A stretch of DNA of 64,000 nt from Aestuariirhabdus litorea (GCF_003864255.1 NZ_QWEZ01000002.1:1178001-1242000), one strand, 5' to 3'. Positions 44,347 to 54,890 are shown, counted from the stretch's first letter. Numbers and translations: made by a program. The notes: generated by a model from the letters alone, not told the origin.

Positions 44347-46335
44347 ATGAGCTTAAAAGTAACCCAGCGAATCGGGTTGGGGTTCGCTGTGCTGGTGGTT
44401 TTGCTGATGGTGACCGGGGGTGCCGGCCTGCAAAGCATTCTGACATTGAGCGATAGCCTCGACGTGACGACCCAGGAGACAACGCCCCTGCTGATCAGTA
44501 GCAGTGAGCTGGCGGTGGGCCTGCTGGCCTCCAATCGGGCGGTGATGGCGTACCGGATCGAGACCAATCCTGCCGAGCTCCCCAAGCATCGCAGCAACCT
44601 GGACCGCCATGCCGAGCACTATCACCACCAGCGCATGCAGATCAACGAACTGGCCACTGCCGCTGGCGAAGGCGAGCTGCTCAAGGAGCTGGATGCGTCC
44701 ACGTCCGAGTTTTTTTCCCGGGCGGATAGCCTGCTGGCCGAACACGCCGCCTATCTCGACGTCACCCGCGCGCGCAAGCTGGCGGAGCAGGACTACCTGT
44801 ACGAGATCGATTTTGTCGCCTCCGAGCTGGGGATGATGGTGGCCGAACAACGGGGAAGCGAGCTGGGACGTAAGTTGCAGGAGATGATGTCGCTGATCGG
44901 CGCCATGCGAAACTACGTGGATGAGGTGATCGCGGCCCAGGACAGCGAAACAGCAGCCCTGGCGGTCGACAAAGCTCTCGAAATGATGACCGAGTTGGAG
45001 GGCTACCGGGAGTGGCTCATCGCCAATGAGCCCGATGTGTTTGGCATCGTCGAAGATTCCTTCGCCATTGTTAATAAGCAGATGAGGGGTGAGAACGGCC
45101 TTCTTCAGCTCCACCTTAAACTGGTGTCCGGGAGTGAGCGCACGGCAGAGTTGATGCAACAGCAATCGGCGGCACTCGACCACTCGATCGATGCCCTCAA
45201 TCGCGTGATGGAGGATGTGCGGGCGATCGCCGCCACTGCCCAGGAGTCCGCGAGTGCGACTGTGAGGCTGGATAAAACCCTGATTCTGGTGATCTGCCTG
45301 GCGTCGGTCGTCTGTGCCGTCGCGGTAGCGGTATGGGTCGGGCGCAGCATCCACGGTCCCCTCAACCGGGTAAACCGAATCCTCTCCCAGATCGCTGCCG
45401 GCGACCTGACCCACAAACTGGATGCCAGCGGTCAGGATGAGTTTGGCGTGTTGGCCACCCAGGTCAACCAGTTGGTGGGCCGCCTGCATAGTCTGATCTC
45501 GCAAATCAACGCCAGCTCGGAGCAGGTATCCGATGCCGCAGCCAAGGCACGCAAGGTGAGTGAGGACTCGCTACAAGCGATTGAGTCGCAACGTGAGCAG
45601 ACCACCCAGGTGGCCTCGGCGGTGACCCAGATGGGGGCAACGGCGCACGAGGTGGCCGGGAGTGTGGAGCACTCGCTGCAGGAGGTGGAATCCCTCAATG
45701 AGGTGGCCGGGGAGAGCCAGCGGGTGATTCTGGAAACCATCGCCGACATTCAAAACCTGCAAAAAAGTGTGCTGAGCTCCACTGACACCATCCACCGCCT
45801 GAACGATTTCAGCTCGGAGATCGGGTCGGTACTGGATGTGATTCGCACCATTGCCGAGCAGACCAACCTGTTGGCTCTCAATGCGGCTATTGAGGCGGCC
45901 CGGGCCGGTGAACAGGGGCGTGGATTTGCGGTAGTGGCCGATGAGGTGCGGGCCCTGGCGAGCCGTACCCAGCAGTCGACCCAGGATATCCAGGCCACGG
46001 TAGAGAAGCTGCAGACCCAGGCGTCCCAGGCGGCGTCCATGATGTCCTCCAGTTCGGAGCAGGCCTCCAGCTGTGTGGAGAGCACCCAGCACACCGAGGA
46101 TGCGCTGGAGGCGATCGTTGAGGGGCTGAGTCGTATCAAGGATATGAGCGCCCAGATAGCGACCGCGGCGGAGGAGCAGAGTGTGGTGAGCCAGCAGGTG
46201 ACCCAGAGTGTGACCAGCATTGCTGAAATGGCGGAGATGGCCTCCGACAATGCCCAGCAGACCGCCAATGAAAGTGATTCCCTGCAGCATATGGTGGAGC
46301 AGCAAAACACTCTGATTCGGCAGTTCCGAATCTGA
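44347..46335 (+). CDS. Methyl-accepting chemotaxis protein
   Basis: The 663-residue receptor has a first membrane segment (about 8-30), a roughly 275-residue helical periplasmic sensor, a second membrane segment ([20 protein letters not shown]), HAMP, and a signalling domain with the hairpin tip [20 protein letters not shown] followed by [20 protein letters not shown]. The long all-helical sensor is the size of helical bimodular (HBM) domains, some of which bind organic acids. There is no C-terminal CheR-binding pentapeptide (it ends QFRI). AAGGAG precedes the ATG, and a sigma-28-like promoter lies upstream. Confidence 0.94.
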   Translation: MSLKVTQRIGLGFAVLVVLLMVTGGAGLQSILTLSDSLDVTTQETTPLLISSSELAVGLLASNRAVMAYRIETNPAELPKHRSNLDRHAEHYHHQRMQINELATAAGEGELLKELDASTSEFFSRADSLLAEHAAYLDVTRARKLAEQDYLYEIDFVASELGMMVAEQRGSELGRKLQEMMSLIGAMRNYVDEVIAAQDSETAALAVDKALEMMTELEGYREWLIANEPDVFGIVEDSFAIVNKQMRGENGLLQLHLKLVSGSERTAELMQQQSAALDHSIDALNRVMEDVRAIAATAQESASATVRLDKTLILVICLASVVCAVAVAVWVGRSIHGPLNRVNRILSQIAAGDLTHKLDASGQDEFGVLATQVNQLVGRLHSLISQINASSEQVSDAAAKARKVSEDSLQAIESQREQTTQVASAVTQMGATAHEVAGSVEHSLQEVESLNEVAGESQRVILETIADIQNLQKSVLSSTDTIHRLNDFSSEIGSVLDVIRTIAEQTNLLALNAAIEAARAGEQGRGFAVVADEVRALASRTQQSTQDIQATVEKLQTQASQAASMMSSSSEQASSCVESTQHTEDALEAIVEGLSRIKDMSAQIATAAEEQSVVSQQVTQSVTSIAEMAEMASDNAQQTANESDSLQHMVEQQNTLIRQFRI

Positions 46336-46342
46336 TAACGGG

Positions 46343-46909
46343 CTAGCCCTCCTCCCTGTTGCCGTCACCCGTCGCTGCGGGGGGCGGCTTCTGCAGCTTT
46401 CTTTGCAGGGTTCGTCGATGCATCCCCAACACCCGGGCGGTGGCGGAGATGTTACCGCCCTGTTCCTGCAGAATGCGCTGGATATGCTCCCACTCCAGCT
46501 GGTCTACCGAGAGCGGCGCACTCGGCTCCAGGCGTCCGGGATCGGCGGGCTGGCACAGCAGGGCGCTGGCAACCTCATCGGCATCGGCGGGCTTGCACAG
46601 GTAGTTGCTGGCACCGAGTTTGACGGCCTCCACGGCGGTGGCGATGCTGGCGTAACCGGTCAGCAGTACAACCTCCATTGCCGGGTTGACCGCTTTGAGC
46701 TCAGGCAACAGTGCCAACCCGCTGGTATCGAGGAGCTTCAGGTCGAGCACCGCGTAATCCGGTTTTATGCGCTGGAGCAGCTGTCGCGCGGTGGTTCCGC
46801 TGTCGGCGGTAAAGACGTCGAAGCCCCGGCGACGCATGGCCCTTGCCATCACCTGCAAGAAGGTGGTGTCGTCGTCGATCAGTAGCAGTAGGGGCAGGTT
46901 TTCGCTCAT
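46343..46909 (-). CDS. regA: Redox response regulator RegA/PrrA/ActR
   Basis: The 188-residue regulator has a receiver domain (acidic residues IDDD at 11-14, phosphoacceptor Asp56 in VLDLKLLD, LTGYASIATAVEAVKLGAS, KPADADEV). A short linker leads to a Fis-type DNA-binding domain (WEHIQRILQEQGGNISATAR, VLGMHRRTLQRKL). This matches the RegA/PrrA/ActR/RoxR class, which controls respiration, carbon and nitrogen metabolism in response to redox state. It starts 4 nt after the stop of regB. A longer in-frame extension overlapping regB is not conserved. Confidence 0.93.
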   Translation of the reverse strand: MSENLPLLLLIDDDTTFLQVMARAMRRRGFDVFTADSGTTARQLLQRIKPDYAVLDLKLLDTSGLALLPELKAVNPAMEVVLLTGYASIATAVEAVKLGASNYLCKPADADEVASALLCQPADPGRLEPSAPLSVDQLEWEHIQRILQEQGGNISATARVLGMHRRTLQRKLQKPPPAATGDGNREEG

Positions 46910-46913
46910 CCGT

Positions 46914-48170
46914 TTATTGGGCTCCAGGGGTAAGGGGGAGGATAATCTCGGTGAGCGTTCCCTGCTCCGGATGACGGTAGAGTCGCACCTGGCCGCCGAG
47001 GCGCTCAATGGTGGCCTGGCTGAGGCTGAAGCCAATGCCCATGCCGTCACGCTTCCCGGAGAAGAACAGCTCTCCCAGGTGCTCCGCAGTGCGCGCCGAT
47101 ATTCCCTTACCGTAATCACGCACACGGAGTTGCAGCTGCGCACCATCGCGGCGGGCCTGAAGCGCGATTCGGGGGCTTTGGTCGGCGGCATTGTTAAGCA
47201 AGTTGAGCAGGGCCTGATCGAGGGAGGGGTCCCACAGGGTATGGTGGGCATCGAGGCCCGGCTCCAGCGCCAGATCGATCTCCGCTTCAGGGCGCATGAG
47301 GCGCCAGCGGTCCAGCAAGCGTTCGAGCAGCGCTGTCACCTCGACCGGTTGTGGCTGCCCGTCCCGGCTGCGGCTAACCAGCGTATTGAGTGAATCACGG
47401 CAGAGGTTGACCTGCTCCAGCAGGCATTGGATATCCCGGCTGAGGTCGGGGTTAGAGGCGTAATCCAGTTGCATTTCACGGAGCAGGGTTTTGAGGGTCG
47501 ACAGGGGAGTGCCGAGCTCATGGGCGGTGCCGGCCGCCAGAGTGGCGATCGCCATCAGCTGTTCGTTGCGCAGCTGGCGCTCACGGTTGGCGGCGAGCTC
47601 CTGCTGCTTGCGCCTCAGGGCGCTGGCCATACGCACCACAAAAAGCGTGATCAGAAGGGCGCTCACCACGAAGGTCAGCCACATTCCCATGACGTGCATC
47701 TGCGCCATGCGCGTGCTGTCTCCCACAACCCGTACTTGCGGGTAGAGCTCGGCCAGGGGGACGTAGAAAAACAGCAGAACTCCGTAGCTAAGCACGCACA
47801 GTAGCAGCATCGCCCAGGCGTAGGGCCAGGCCAGGGTGGCCGCGGCAATACTCAGGGGGACCAGATAGAGGGCAAGGAAGGGGTTGGTAGCGCCGCCACT
47901 GAAAAAAAACACCAGGCTTAGGCTGCACAGGTCAAACAGAAGCTGGCCAAACAGCTCTGGCTGGGTGACAGGCGTGGTAGCGCGCAGCCGCCAGAGGGTG
48001 ACCAGGGTGAGCAGGGCGCTGACCAAAAGAATCGAGCCCAGGGCGGGCAAATTGAGTAGCAGGTTGAGGCTCTTGTGGGCCCAGATAAGCGCCAGCAACA
48101 GGGCTCCCACAATCAACGCGCGAATGATGCACAGCAGGCGAAGGTTTTCGCGGGGTGCAAAGCTGATCAT
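46914..48170 (-). CDS. regB: Redox sensor histidine kinase RegB/PrrB
   Basis: The 418-residue kinase has six N-terminal membrane segments with the quinone-binding heptad GGATNPF (92-98), the RegB-type H-box TLAAGTAHELGTPLSTLKTL (His217), the redox-active cysteine equivalent Cys257 (QVNLCRDSL) and an ATPase domain (LNLLNNAADQSP, GMGIGFSLS). In Rhodobacter the heptad and cysteine sense the quinone pool and redox state. It lies 16 nt after the APC transporter gene and 4 nt before regA, forming an operon. Confidence 0.93.
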   Translation of the reverse strand: MISFAPRENLRLLCIIRALIVGALLLALIWAHKSLNLLLNLPALGSILLVSALLTLVTLWRLRATTPVTQPELFGQLLFDLCSLSLVFFFSGGATNPFLALYLVPLSIAAATLAWPYAWAMLLLCVLSYGVLLFFYVPLAELYPQVRVVGDSTRMAQMHVMGMWLTFVVSALLITLFVVRMASALRRKQQELAANRERQLRNEQLMAIATLAAGTAHELGTPLSTLKTLLREMQLDYASNPDLSRDIQCLLEQVNLCRDSLNTLVSRSRDGQPQPVEVTALLERLLDRWRLMRPEAEIDLALEPGLDAHHTLWDPSLDQALLNLLNNAADQSPRIALQARRDGAQLQLRVRDYGKGISARTAEHLGELFFSGKRDGMGIGFSLSQATIERLGGQVRLYRHPEQGTLTEIILPLTPGAQ

Positions 48171-48186
48171 GGGCGGCCGGTTCAGG

Positions 48187-49512
48187 TCAGCCGTCGGCGG
48201 GGGGGGTGCTGCTTTGCCACTTCACATAACTGTAGACCGGCAACCCCAGCATCAGGAGCAGAAACCCCCAGTAGACGGTGTCCTGCCCCGACCCGGCGAT
48301 CGCCCACAGGCTATAGAGAAATCCCAGCATGGCGATCACGCTGTGGCCCAGTAGTCGCTCGGTGTTGGCTGAGCCGCGCCGTTTGCTGAGGATCATCAGC
48401 TCGGCAATGGCGGAGAAGCTGTAGGGGACCAGCGAGGTCAGGGTGGCGAGCAGAATAATAAAGGTGAAAGCCGCTACCAGTCCGCGGGTATAGTTCATCA
48501 CCATCAGCACGGTAATCAGGACGCTGGAGATCAGAATACCCATGTAGGGGACACCGTTGCGGTTAACACGCTTGAAGATCTCGGGAAAGAGTCCGTCGCG
48601 GGCGGCTGCGTGGGGCACCTGTCCCTGCAGGATCATCCAGCCGTTGAGGGCGCCAAAGCAGGAGATCACGGCACCCAGTCCGACCGCGTAGTAACCGATG
48701 TCGCCCCACATCAGCCGTGCCGCATCGGCGAAGGGGGCGTTGGAGGTGGCCAGTTGGTCGGGGTCGATCAGCCCCATCAGGGAAACGGTCGAGAGGATAT
48801 AGATGAGGGCACAAAACAGGGTGCCCAGAATGGTGGCGCGGGGGATGGTCACCCGCGGGTTTTCAACATCATCGGCCGGTACCGTGGCCGACTCCAGACC
48901 CAGGTAGGCCCACAGGGTCAGCGCTGCGCAGGCGGTGATGGCGGAAAAATTGGAGTCCCCGCTGCGGTTGACCGGGGTGAAGTGCTCGGGGTTAAGGTAA
49001 AACAGGCCCACCAGCGAGACCGCAATCAGGGGCAGAACCTTGAGCACAGTGGTTACCAGCTGCACCAAGCCGGCGGTATGGATGCCGCGGATGTTTACGA
49101 GGGAGAGGCCCCACAGGGCGGCCAGCCCGGTCAGGATGGAGGCGACAGGGCTGCTGCCCAGCACCGGGAAAAACACCGTCAGGTAACTGACAAAGGCCAC
49201 ACAGATGGCCGCGTTGCCGGCCCATACCGCGATCCAGTGCCCCCAGGCGATCAGGAAGCCGGCGAAGTCACCCAGCCCCTCCCGGGAGTAGGCATAGGGT
49301 CCCCCGGCACGAGGTACCAGCACCGACAGACGGGCAAAAACCAGAGCCAGCAGCAGGGCCCCGATGGAGGTGAAGACCCAGCCGACCAGGCTGATGGCAC
49401 CATAGGAGGCGAGAGAGGCCGGCAGGAGAAAAATGCCGGAGCCGATCACGTTGCCGACCACCAGCGATGTACAGATCCAAAGTCCCAGTCCCTTCTTCGT
49501 CGATGCGCTCAT
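48187..49512 (-). CDS. APC-family amino acid/polyamine antiporter (AdiC-like)
   Basis: The 441-residue transporter has about twelve membrane segments and resembles AdiC along its length: VVGNVIGSGIFLLPASLASYG (split at the GSG motif), PRAGGPYAYSREGLG, LTLWAYLGLESATVPADDVE (substrate-gate Trp region) and GALNGWMILQGQVPHAAARD. AdiC exchanges arginine for agmatine; relatives move other basic amino acids or polyamines. No decarboxylase gene is nearby. It is the first gene of an operon with regB and regA, an unusual combination. Confidence 0.88.
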   Translation of the reverse strand: MSASTKKGLGLWICTSLVVGNVIGSGIFLLPASLASYGAISLVGWVFTSIGALLLALVFARLSVLVPRAGGPYAYSREGLGDFAGFLIAWGHWIAVWAGNAAICVAFVSYLTVFFPVLGSSPVASILTGLAALWGLSLVNIRGIHTAGLVQLVTTVLKVLPLIAVSLVGLFYLNPEHFTPVNRSGDSNFSAITACAALTLWAYLGLESATVPADDVENPRVTIPRATILGTLFCALIYILSTVSLMGLIDPDQLATSNAPFADAARLMWGDIGYYAVGLGAVISCFGALNGWMILQGQVPHAAARDGLFPEIFKRVNRNGVPYMGILISSVLITVLMVMNYTRGLVAAFTFIILLATLTSLVPYSFSAIAELMILSKRRGSANTERLLGHSVIAMLGFLYSLWAIAGSGQDTVYWGFLLLMLGLPVYSYVKWQSSTPPADG

Positions 49513-49795
49513 TCAACCTATTCCCTGTTAAGTGCCTGCTATTATAGAAGAGCACCGCTCCCCGGGATAGCGTGTTTCGTCTTGATCTGGGGCGGTGCTA
49601 GCGGAACCCGGTGCTGGTCATGAGCCCGTGGTGCCCACGCGGCAGCTTCATTGAACGTTTGTGTCTGTCGCCAAGATCGGTGAAAATAGCGCCCATTTCC
49701 CAACCACCTATCGATCCAATCCCGTACCCTGGTTACCACAGGTCAGCCTGACTGTCGTCGCCTGTGCGGGGTAGCCATAGCAGAAGACCCTACTG

Positions 49796-51385
49796 ATGTC
49801 CGATTCCCGATTTCTTGAGCAGGTAGCCAAACGGCGCACCTTCGCCATCATCTCTCACCCTGATGCGGGTAAGACCACCATTACCGAAAAGCTGCTGCTG
49901 CTTGGCCAGGCGATTCAGGTCGCCGGCTCAGTGAAGGGTAAAAAGGGGGACCGTGCCGCGACCTCCGACTGGATGACCATGGAGCAGCAGCGCGGGATCT
50001 CGATCACCTCATCGGTGATGCAGTTTCCCTACAAGGGGCGGGTGGTGAACCTGTTGGACACCCCCGGTCACGAGGATTTTTCCGAGGACACCTACCGCAC
50101 CCTGACGGCGGTAGACTCCTGCCTGATGGTGATCGATGCCGCCAAGGGGGTGGAGGATCGTACCCGCAAACTGATGGAGGTCACCCGGCTCAGGGATACC
50201 CCGATCATCACCTTTATGAACAAGCTTGACCGCGAAGTGCGCGACCCCATGGAGCTGCTTGACGAGGTGGAGGATGAGCTGGGCATGATGTGTGCGCCGG
50301 TCAGCTGGCCGATCGGCTGCGGCAAGGCGTTCAAGGGGGTCTACCATATCGGTCGAGACGAAACCCTGCTTTACCAGTCAGGGATGGGGCATACCATTCA
50401 GGAGGTGCGTTCGATCAAGGGGCTGGATAACCCGCAGCTGGATGAGGCCGTGGGCCGCGAGCTTGCCGCGCAGCTGCGTGAGGAGATGGAACTGGTCACC
50501 GGTGCTTCCAATGAGTTTGACCTGGAGCTGTTCCTGCAGGGCCAGCTGACCCCGGTGTTTTTTGGCACTGCGCTGGGAAATTTTGGTGTCGACCATATGC
50601 TCGATGGCCTGGCGGAGTGGGCGCCCGCCCCCATTGCCCGGGATACCGATGTCCGCAAGGTCGACCCCACCGAGGAGCGCTTCTCCGGCTTTGTATTTAA
50701 GATCCAGGCCAACATGGACCCCAAACATCGAGACCGTATCGCCTTTATGCGTGTCTGTTCCGGTAAGTACAGCCGCGGAATGAAGATGAAACATGTTCGT
50801 ATTGGCAAGGATATCAAGGTGGCCGATGCCGTTACCTTTTTGGCGGGTGATCGCGCCAACGTGGAGGAGGCTGTCTCCGGCGATATTATTGGCCTGCATA
50901 ACCACGGCACTATCCAGATCGGTGATACCTTCACCGAGGGGGAAAGCCTTAAGTACACCGGCATTCCCCACTTTGCGCCAGAGTTGTTCCAGCGGGTGCG
51001 CCTAAAGGACCCCCTGAAGATGAAACAGCTGCAGAAGGGGCTGCAACAGCTCTCGGAGGAGGGTTCAACCCAGCTCTTTATGCCGCGCAAAAACAACGAC
51101 CTGATCGTCGGGGCCGTGGGTGTGCTGCAGTTTGAGGTGGTTGCCTACCGGCTTAAGGATGAATACAAGGTCGACTGCATCTACGAGCCGATCAGTGTCA
51201 ACACGGCTCGCTGGGTGGAGTGCGATGACCCCAGAATGCTGGAGGAATTCAAGCGCAAGGCCCACGATAATTTGGCGATCGACGGCGGTGGCCATCTTAC
51301 CTATTTGGCCCCGACGCGGGTCAACCTGAGCCTGACGGAAGAGCGCTGGCCGGATATCCGCTTCCGCTCCACACGCGAACATTAA
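49796..51385 (+). CDS. prfC: Peptide chain release factor 3 (RF3)
   Basis: RF3 is the GTPase that recycles RF1/RF2 from the ribosome. The 529-residue protein has G1 [16 protein letters not shown], the switch region [15 protein letters not shown]3 [14 protein letters not shown], and G4 NKLDRE, and ends with the RF3-specific C-terminal domain ([20 protein letters not shown]). The start is an ATG at 49796; about 280 nt separate it from the divergent APC gene, where no clear promoter pair was seen. Confidence 0.97.
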   Translation: MSDSRFLEQVAKRRTFAIISHPDAGKTTITEKLLLLGQAIQVAGSVKGKKGDRAATSDWMTMEQQRGISITSSVMQFPYKGRVVNLLDTPGHEDFSEDTYRTLTAVDSCLMVIDAAKGVEDRTRKLMEVTRLRDTPIITFMNKLDREVRDPMELLDEVEDELGMMCAPVSWPIGCGKAFKGVYHIGRDETLLYQSGMGHTIQEVRSIKGLDNPQLDEAVGRELAAQLREEMELVTGASNEFDLELFLQGQLTPVFFGTALGNFGVDHMLDGLAEWAPAPIARDTDVRKVDPTEERFSGFVFKIQANMDPKHRDRIAFMRVCSGKYSRGMKMKHVRIGKDIKVADAVTFLAGDRANVEEAVSGDIIGLHNHGTIQIGDTFTEGESLKYTGIPHFAPELFQRVRLKDPLKMKQLQKGLQQLSEEGSTQLFMPRKNNDLIVGAVGVLQFEVVAYRLKDEYKVDCIYEPISVNTARWVECDDPRMLEEFKRKAHDNLAIDGGGHLTYLAPTRVNLSLTEERWPDIRFRSTREH

Positions 51386-51429
51386 CCTGAGGCGGACTCT
51401 CCGCCTCCCGATCCTCAGGGGCCCTGCCA

Positions 51430-52152
51430 ATGAGCATTGAAACCATACCCTTCGAACGGTTGGCCATTGCGGCCATCCCTGTGGCGGCGCTGGTTCTCCT
51501 GCTGTTTTACTGGTCGCTGTCCTGGAAGAATGCATTGTATGCGCTGTCGCGCATGCTGGTGCAGCTACTGTTGATCGGCTATGCCCTGAGCTTCCTGTTT
51601 TTGTCGGACTCCTCACTGCTGGTGCTGGGGGTGCTGATGGTGATGCTGGTCGCATCCGCCTGGATCTCGCTGCGCACAGTGCCGACCGAACGTGGACGTC
51701 TGTTCGGGCAGGCGCTGCTATCGATCGGCCTGATGGGTGGACTGACCCTGGCTCTGGTCACCCAGGGAGTGCTGCAGCTGGATCCCTGGTATGACCCCCA
51801 GCGGATGATCCCGATCGCCGGCATGATCTTCTCCAATGCACTGAACGCGGTCAGCCTGGCGGCGGAGCGCATGGGGGCGGAACGGGAGCGTGGTTGTGGG
51901 GCTCGCAAGGCCCGTGGGATTGCGCTCAACGCCTCCCTGATCCCGATGACCAATGCGCTCTTTGCCGTTGGTTTGGTGGCCCTGCCGGGGATGATGACCG
52001 GCCAGATCCTCTCGGGCGTATCGCCGTTGATCGCGGTTCGCTACCAGATTATGGTGATGTTGATGACCTACGCCGCGGCTGGGCTTTCGGCTGCGTTTTT
52101 CCTCTACCGGGTCTGGCCTGCCCGGGCGTCGGATGCGGAGGATCGCCCGTAA
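51430..52152 (+). CDS. FetB-like ABC transporter permease (UPF0014)
   Basis: The 240-residue membrane protein has six to seven transmembrane segments and the FetB/UPF0014 signature LVALPGMMTGQILSGVSPLI followed by AVRYQIMVMLM. PIAGMIFSNALNAVSLAAER is another family motif. In E. coli FetAB exports iron and aids oxidative-stress resistance. The ATPase partner (FetA) is not next to it, on either side, which is unusual. Possible explanations are a distant fetA gene or work with another ATPase. It follows prfC by 44 nt and is followed by a strong terminator. Confidence 0.87.
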   Translation: MSIETIPFERLAIAAIPVAALVLLLFYWSLSWKNALYALSRMLVQLLLIGYALSFLFLSDSSLLVLGVLMVMLVASAWISLRTVPTERGRLFGQALLSIGLMGGLTLALVTQGVLQLDPWYDPQRMIPIAGMIFSNALNAVSLAAERMGAERERGCGARKARGIALNASLIPMTNALFAVGLVALPGMMTGQILSGVSPLIAVRYQIMVMLMTYAAAGLSAAFFLYRVWPARASDAEDRP

Positions 52153-52182
52153 AAAAAAACGGCGCCCTGGGCGCCGTTTTTT
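52151..52182. terminator. Intrinsic terminator between fetB-like gene and lldD
   Basis: An 11-bp stem AAAACGGCGCC / GGCGCCGTTTT with a 3-nt loop is flanked by A9 and T6 runs and lies between two convergent genes, so it can act in both directions. Confidence 0.93.
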
Positions 52183-52202
52183 GGGTTCTAGCAAGGGGCC
52201 CG

Positions 52203-53354
52203 CTATTGCACGTGATCGCGTTGAAGGGCACTGATGCTGTCGATACCGATCAGGGCCAGGGTGGCCTCCACCTCTTTCTGGAAGCTGTCGAGGTAGGCCC
52301 GCAGCCCCGCCTCTCCGCCACCGGCGATGGCCCAGATCCAGGGACGGCCGATAAGCACCCCCCTGGCTCCCAGGGCGACCGCCTTGACCAGGTCTACCCC
52401 GTTGCGCACGCCGCCGTCCAGCAGTACTTCCAGGTCACTGCCCACCGCTTCGGCGATGGCCGGTAGCTTGGAGATACTCGAAGCGGCCCCATCCAGCTGT
52501 CGGCCGCCGTGGTTGGAAACGACGATCCCTTCGGCGCCCAGTGCCTGGCAGCGCTTGGCGTCGTCGACTTCGAGGATGCCCTTGATCACCAGCTTGCCCT
52601 TCCAGTGATCCCTTAGCCACTGGATATCATCCCAGGTCACGCTGGCGTCAAACTGGGAGCTGGCAAAGATCTTGTAATCGGTAAAATCTTCCGACCCATT
52701 GAGCAACTCGCTGAGATTCCCCAGGGTATGGGGCTTGCCCTTGACCCCGACGTCGAACAGCCAGCCCGGCCGTGTGCCGAGCTGGTAGGCACGGCTGAGC
52801 TTGCCCTTCAGGCTTTGCGATTCGAGAGCGTTGCGGGCGTCCCTGTGGCGCAGGCCGGGAACCGCCAGGTCGACGGTAAACAGCAGGGTGTCGCAGCCGG
52901 CGCGGCGAGCACGTTCGAGGATCGAGACTACCGCCTGGCGGTCACGCAGCATATAGAGCTGGAACCAGAAGGGTTGCTGGCTAGCCGCCTTCACCTCTTC
53001 TACCGGACAGACCCCCACGGTGGAGAGAGTGAAGGGAACCCCGGCGGCCGCAGCGGCACGCACCGCCTGTACCTCACCCCGGCGGCGCATCATGCCGGCC
53101 ATGCCCACCGGCGCCAATGCCAGAGGCATATCTACCTCCTGACCGAGCAGGGTACTGCGGGTATTCACCTTGCTAACATCCCGCAATACCCGCTGGCTCA
53201 GGTGCAGGCGGGTAAAGTCCTGCACGTTCTCCTTCAGGGTCTGCTCGGCGTTGGCTCCTCCGTCAATGTAATCAAACAGGAAGCGGGGCAGCTTCTGTGC
53301 GGCCAGTCGACGGAAGTCGTCGGCGGTGACCGGAATGCTCAATGGATCAATCAT
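52203..53354 (-). CDS. lldD: FMN-dependent L-lactate dehydrogenase (alpha-hydroxyacid oxidase family)
   Basis: The 383-residue enzyme oxidises an L-2-hydroxyacid, most likely L-lactate to pyruvate, passing electrons to quinone. It aligns by eye with E. coli LldD through PRFLFDYIDGGANAEQTLKE, LAPVGMAGMMRRRGEVQA, FQLYMLRDR (Tyr134), FTVDLAVPGLRHRDARN and VVSNHGGRQLDGA with the catalytic His282 and Arg285. ATG at 53354 is preferred: GGAG lies 9 nt upstream, and the longer frame's first ATG precedes that site. It is 27 nt downstream of a GntP permease gene, an uptake-and-oxidation operon. Glycolate- or mandelate-type substrates cannot be excluded. Confidence 0.87.
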   Translation of the reverse strand: MIDPLSIPVTADDFRRLAAQKLPRFLFDYIDGGANAEQTLKENVQDFTRLHLSQRVLRDVSKVNTRSTLLGQEVDMPLALAPVGMAGMMRRRGEVQAVRAAAAAGVPFTLSTVGVCPVEEVKAASQQPFWFQLYMLRDRQAVVSILERARRAGCDTLLFTVDLAVPGLRHRDARNALESQSLKGKLSRAYQLGTRPGWLFDVGVKGKPHTLGNLSELLNGSEDFTDYKIFASSQFDASVTWDDIQWLRDHWKGKLVIKGILEVDDAKRCQALGAEGIVVSNHGGRQLDGAASSISKLPAIAEAVGSDLEVLLDGGVRNGVDLVKAVALGARGVLIGRPWIWAIAGGGEAGLRAYLDSFQKEVEATLALIGIDSISALQRDHVQ

Positions 53355-53381
53355 GTAAAAGGTCTCCTGCATTGCCTTGTT

Positions 53382-54752
53382 TTACAGAACGGTGGAGAGG
53401 GCCATGGTGCTGAGGGTGGCGATCACCGGTATCACCACGGTTACCACGCCAACATCCTTATAGGCCTGTTTGTGGGTCAACTGGGTGACGGTGAGCATAG
53501 CCACCACGGCACCGCAATGGGGGAGGGAGTCGAATCCACCGCTGGCCATGGTGGCGATACGGTGTAGCACTTCTGAATCGATGCCCATCTCCAGATAGGC
53601 CGGCGCCATCGTCTGCATAAAGATCTGCAGGCCACCGGAGGCGGAGCCGGTGATGGCGGAGACCAGGCTGACGGAGCCGAACAGGGAGAGCAGAGGCGGC
53701 AGGTCGGAGTTGAGTATCACAGAGACAAAGGCTTCAAAGCCGGAGGTGTGCGTTACGACTCCTCCAAAACCGATCACGGCAGCCGTGTTGATCAGTGGCA
53801 TGATCGAATCCTGTGCCCCTCGGCCCATCACCATCATCCCCTGATTGCGCACGGCTTTAAACAGGATCACGGCCAGGACACTGCCCACGAACAGCGCAAT
53901 GCTGGGCCAGACAATCGGCTGGCTGTTGGCAAAACGTAACAGGTCCATTAGCGCGCCTTCGCCTTGAAGCGTTTCAGGGGAGAGCGTCATGCTGAGCAGG
54001 CGGGGAAGGATGATGGTACCCAGTACTGCAACCAGGGGCAGACAGGCGCTCTGCCAGCGGGGGTATTCGCTGCTGTCAAGATCGACAATCAGGTCCCGTG
54101 GCCCCGGCTCGAATCCTTCTCCATTAGCGATCGAAAGTTTGCGCTGACGCTCAAGGTACCAGAGTCCCAGCACCAGCATGATGGTGCCGCCAAAGAGGCC
54201 GAGGGTAGCGCCCGCGAAGAGGTCTGTTTTGAGAGCAACCGCTGAGATCACGTTATGGATGGAGGGGGTGCCGGGGATCGCTGTTAGAGTGAAGGTTCCC
54301 GCTCCCAGGGCCATAGCGGCACAGAACAGCCGTTTAGGAATGTTGGCCTCCTGGATCAGGCGCAGGCCCAGGGGGTACATGGCGAAGATCACCACAAATA
54401 CCACTACACCACCGTAGGTCAGGAGAGCACAGAAAAGAACGGTAACCAGCAGGGTACGCTGTGGACCCAGAGCCCTGGTCAAAGCCATCGCCAGGCTGGA
54501 GGCTGCGTGGCTCTCACCCATGACGCGGCCAAAGACCGCGCCGGCGGCAAACAGCAGGAAAAACTTACCTGCAAAGGTAAACGCGCCAAGAGGGCCGAAG
54601 GAGAAATACTCCGTCACCCCCTTGGCGACAGGCAGGTCGTTGGTCAGGATGACAACCAACGAACAGGCCAGGGCGGCAAAGACGATATCCACGCCGCGAA
54701 GAGCCAGCCAGATAAGCAGGGCAACGCTGCCGATTAAACCAAAATATTCCAT
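53382..54752 (-). CDS. GntP-family permease
   Basis: The 456-residue protein has about twelve membrane segments and GntP-family motifs (FFLLFAAGAVFGRVMGESHA, LTYGGVVVFVVIFAMYPLG, TLTAIPGTPSIHNVI, ASGGFDSLPHCGAVVAML). The family moves gluconate, fructuronate, glycerate and related hydroxy acids with protons. Linked to lldD, it most likely imports lactate or another 2-hydroxyacid here. A GTG at 54764 would add four residues, but the GGAG within that stretch is the ribosome site for ATG 54752. Confidence 0.88.
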   Translation of the reverse strand: MEYFGLIGSVALLIWLALRGVDIVFAALACSLVVILTNDLPVAKGVTEYFSFGPLGAFTFAGKFFLLFAAGAVFGRVMGESHAASSLAMALTRALGPQRTLLVTVLFCALLTYGGVVVFVVIFAMYPLGLRLIQEANIPKRLFCAAMALGAGTFTLTAIPGTPSIHNVISAVALKTDLFAGATLGLFGGTIMLVLGLWYLERQRKLSIANGEGFEPGPRDLIVDLDSSEYPRWQSACLPLVAVLGTIILPRLLSMTLSPETLQGEGALMDLLRFANSQPIVWPSIALFVGSVLAVILFKAVRNQGMMVMGRGAQDSIMPLINTAAVIGFGGVVTHTSGFEAFVSVILNSDLPPLLSLFGSVSLVSAITGSASGGLQIFMQTMAPAYLEMGIDSEVLHRIATMASGGFDSLPHCGAVVAMLTVTQLTHKQAYKDVGVVTVVIPVIATLSTMALSTVL

Positions 54753-54890
54753 AGGGATCTCCACGAAGATTTTATTGTTGTTGTATGGGCGGCGCTTTAT
54801 GAGGTGCGCTGCGCCAACGGCCTGGTCGGCTATCAGGATACTGACCCGGCGAAGATTAACAAGCCATTATAAACCGGGGGAATGTTCAGG

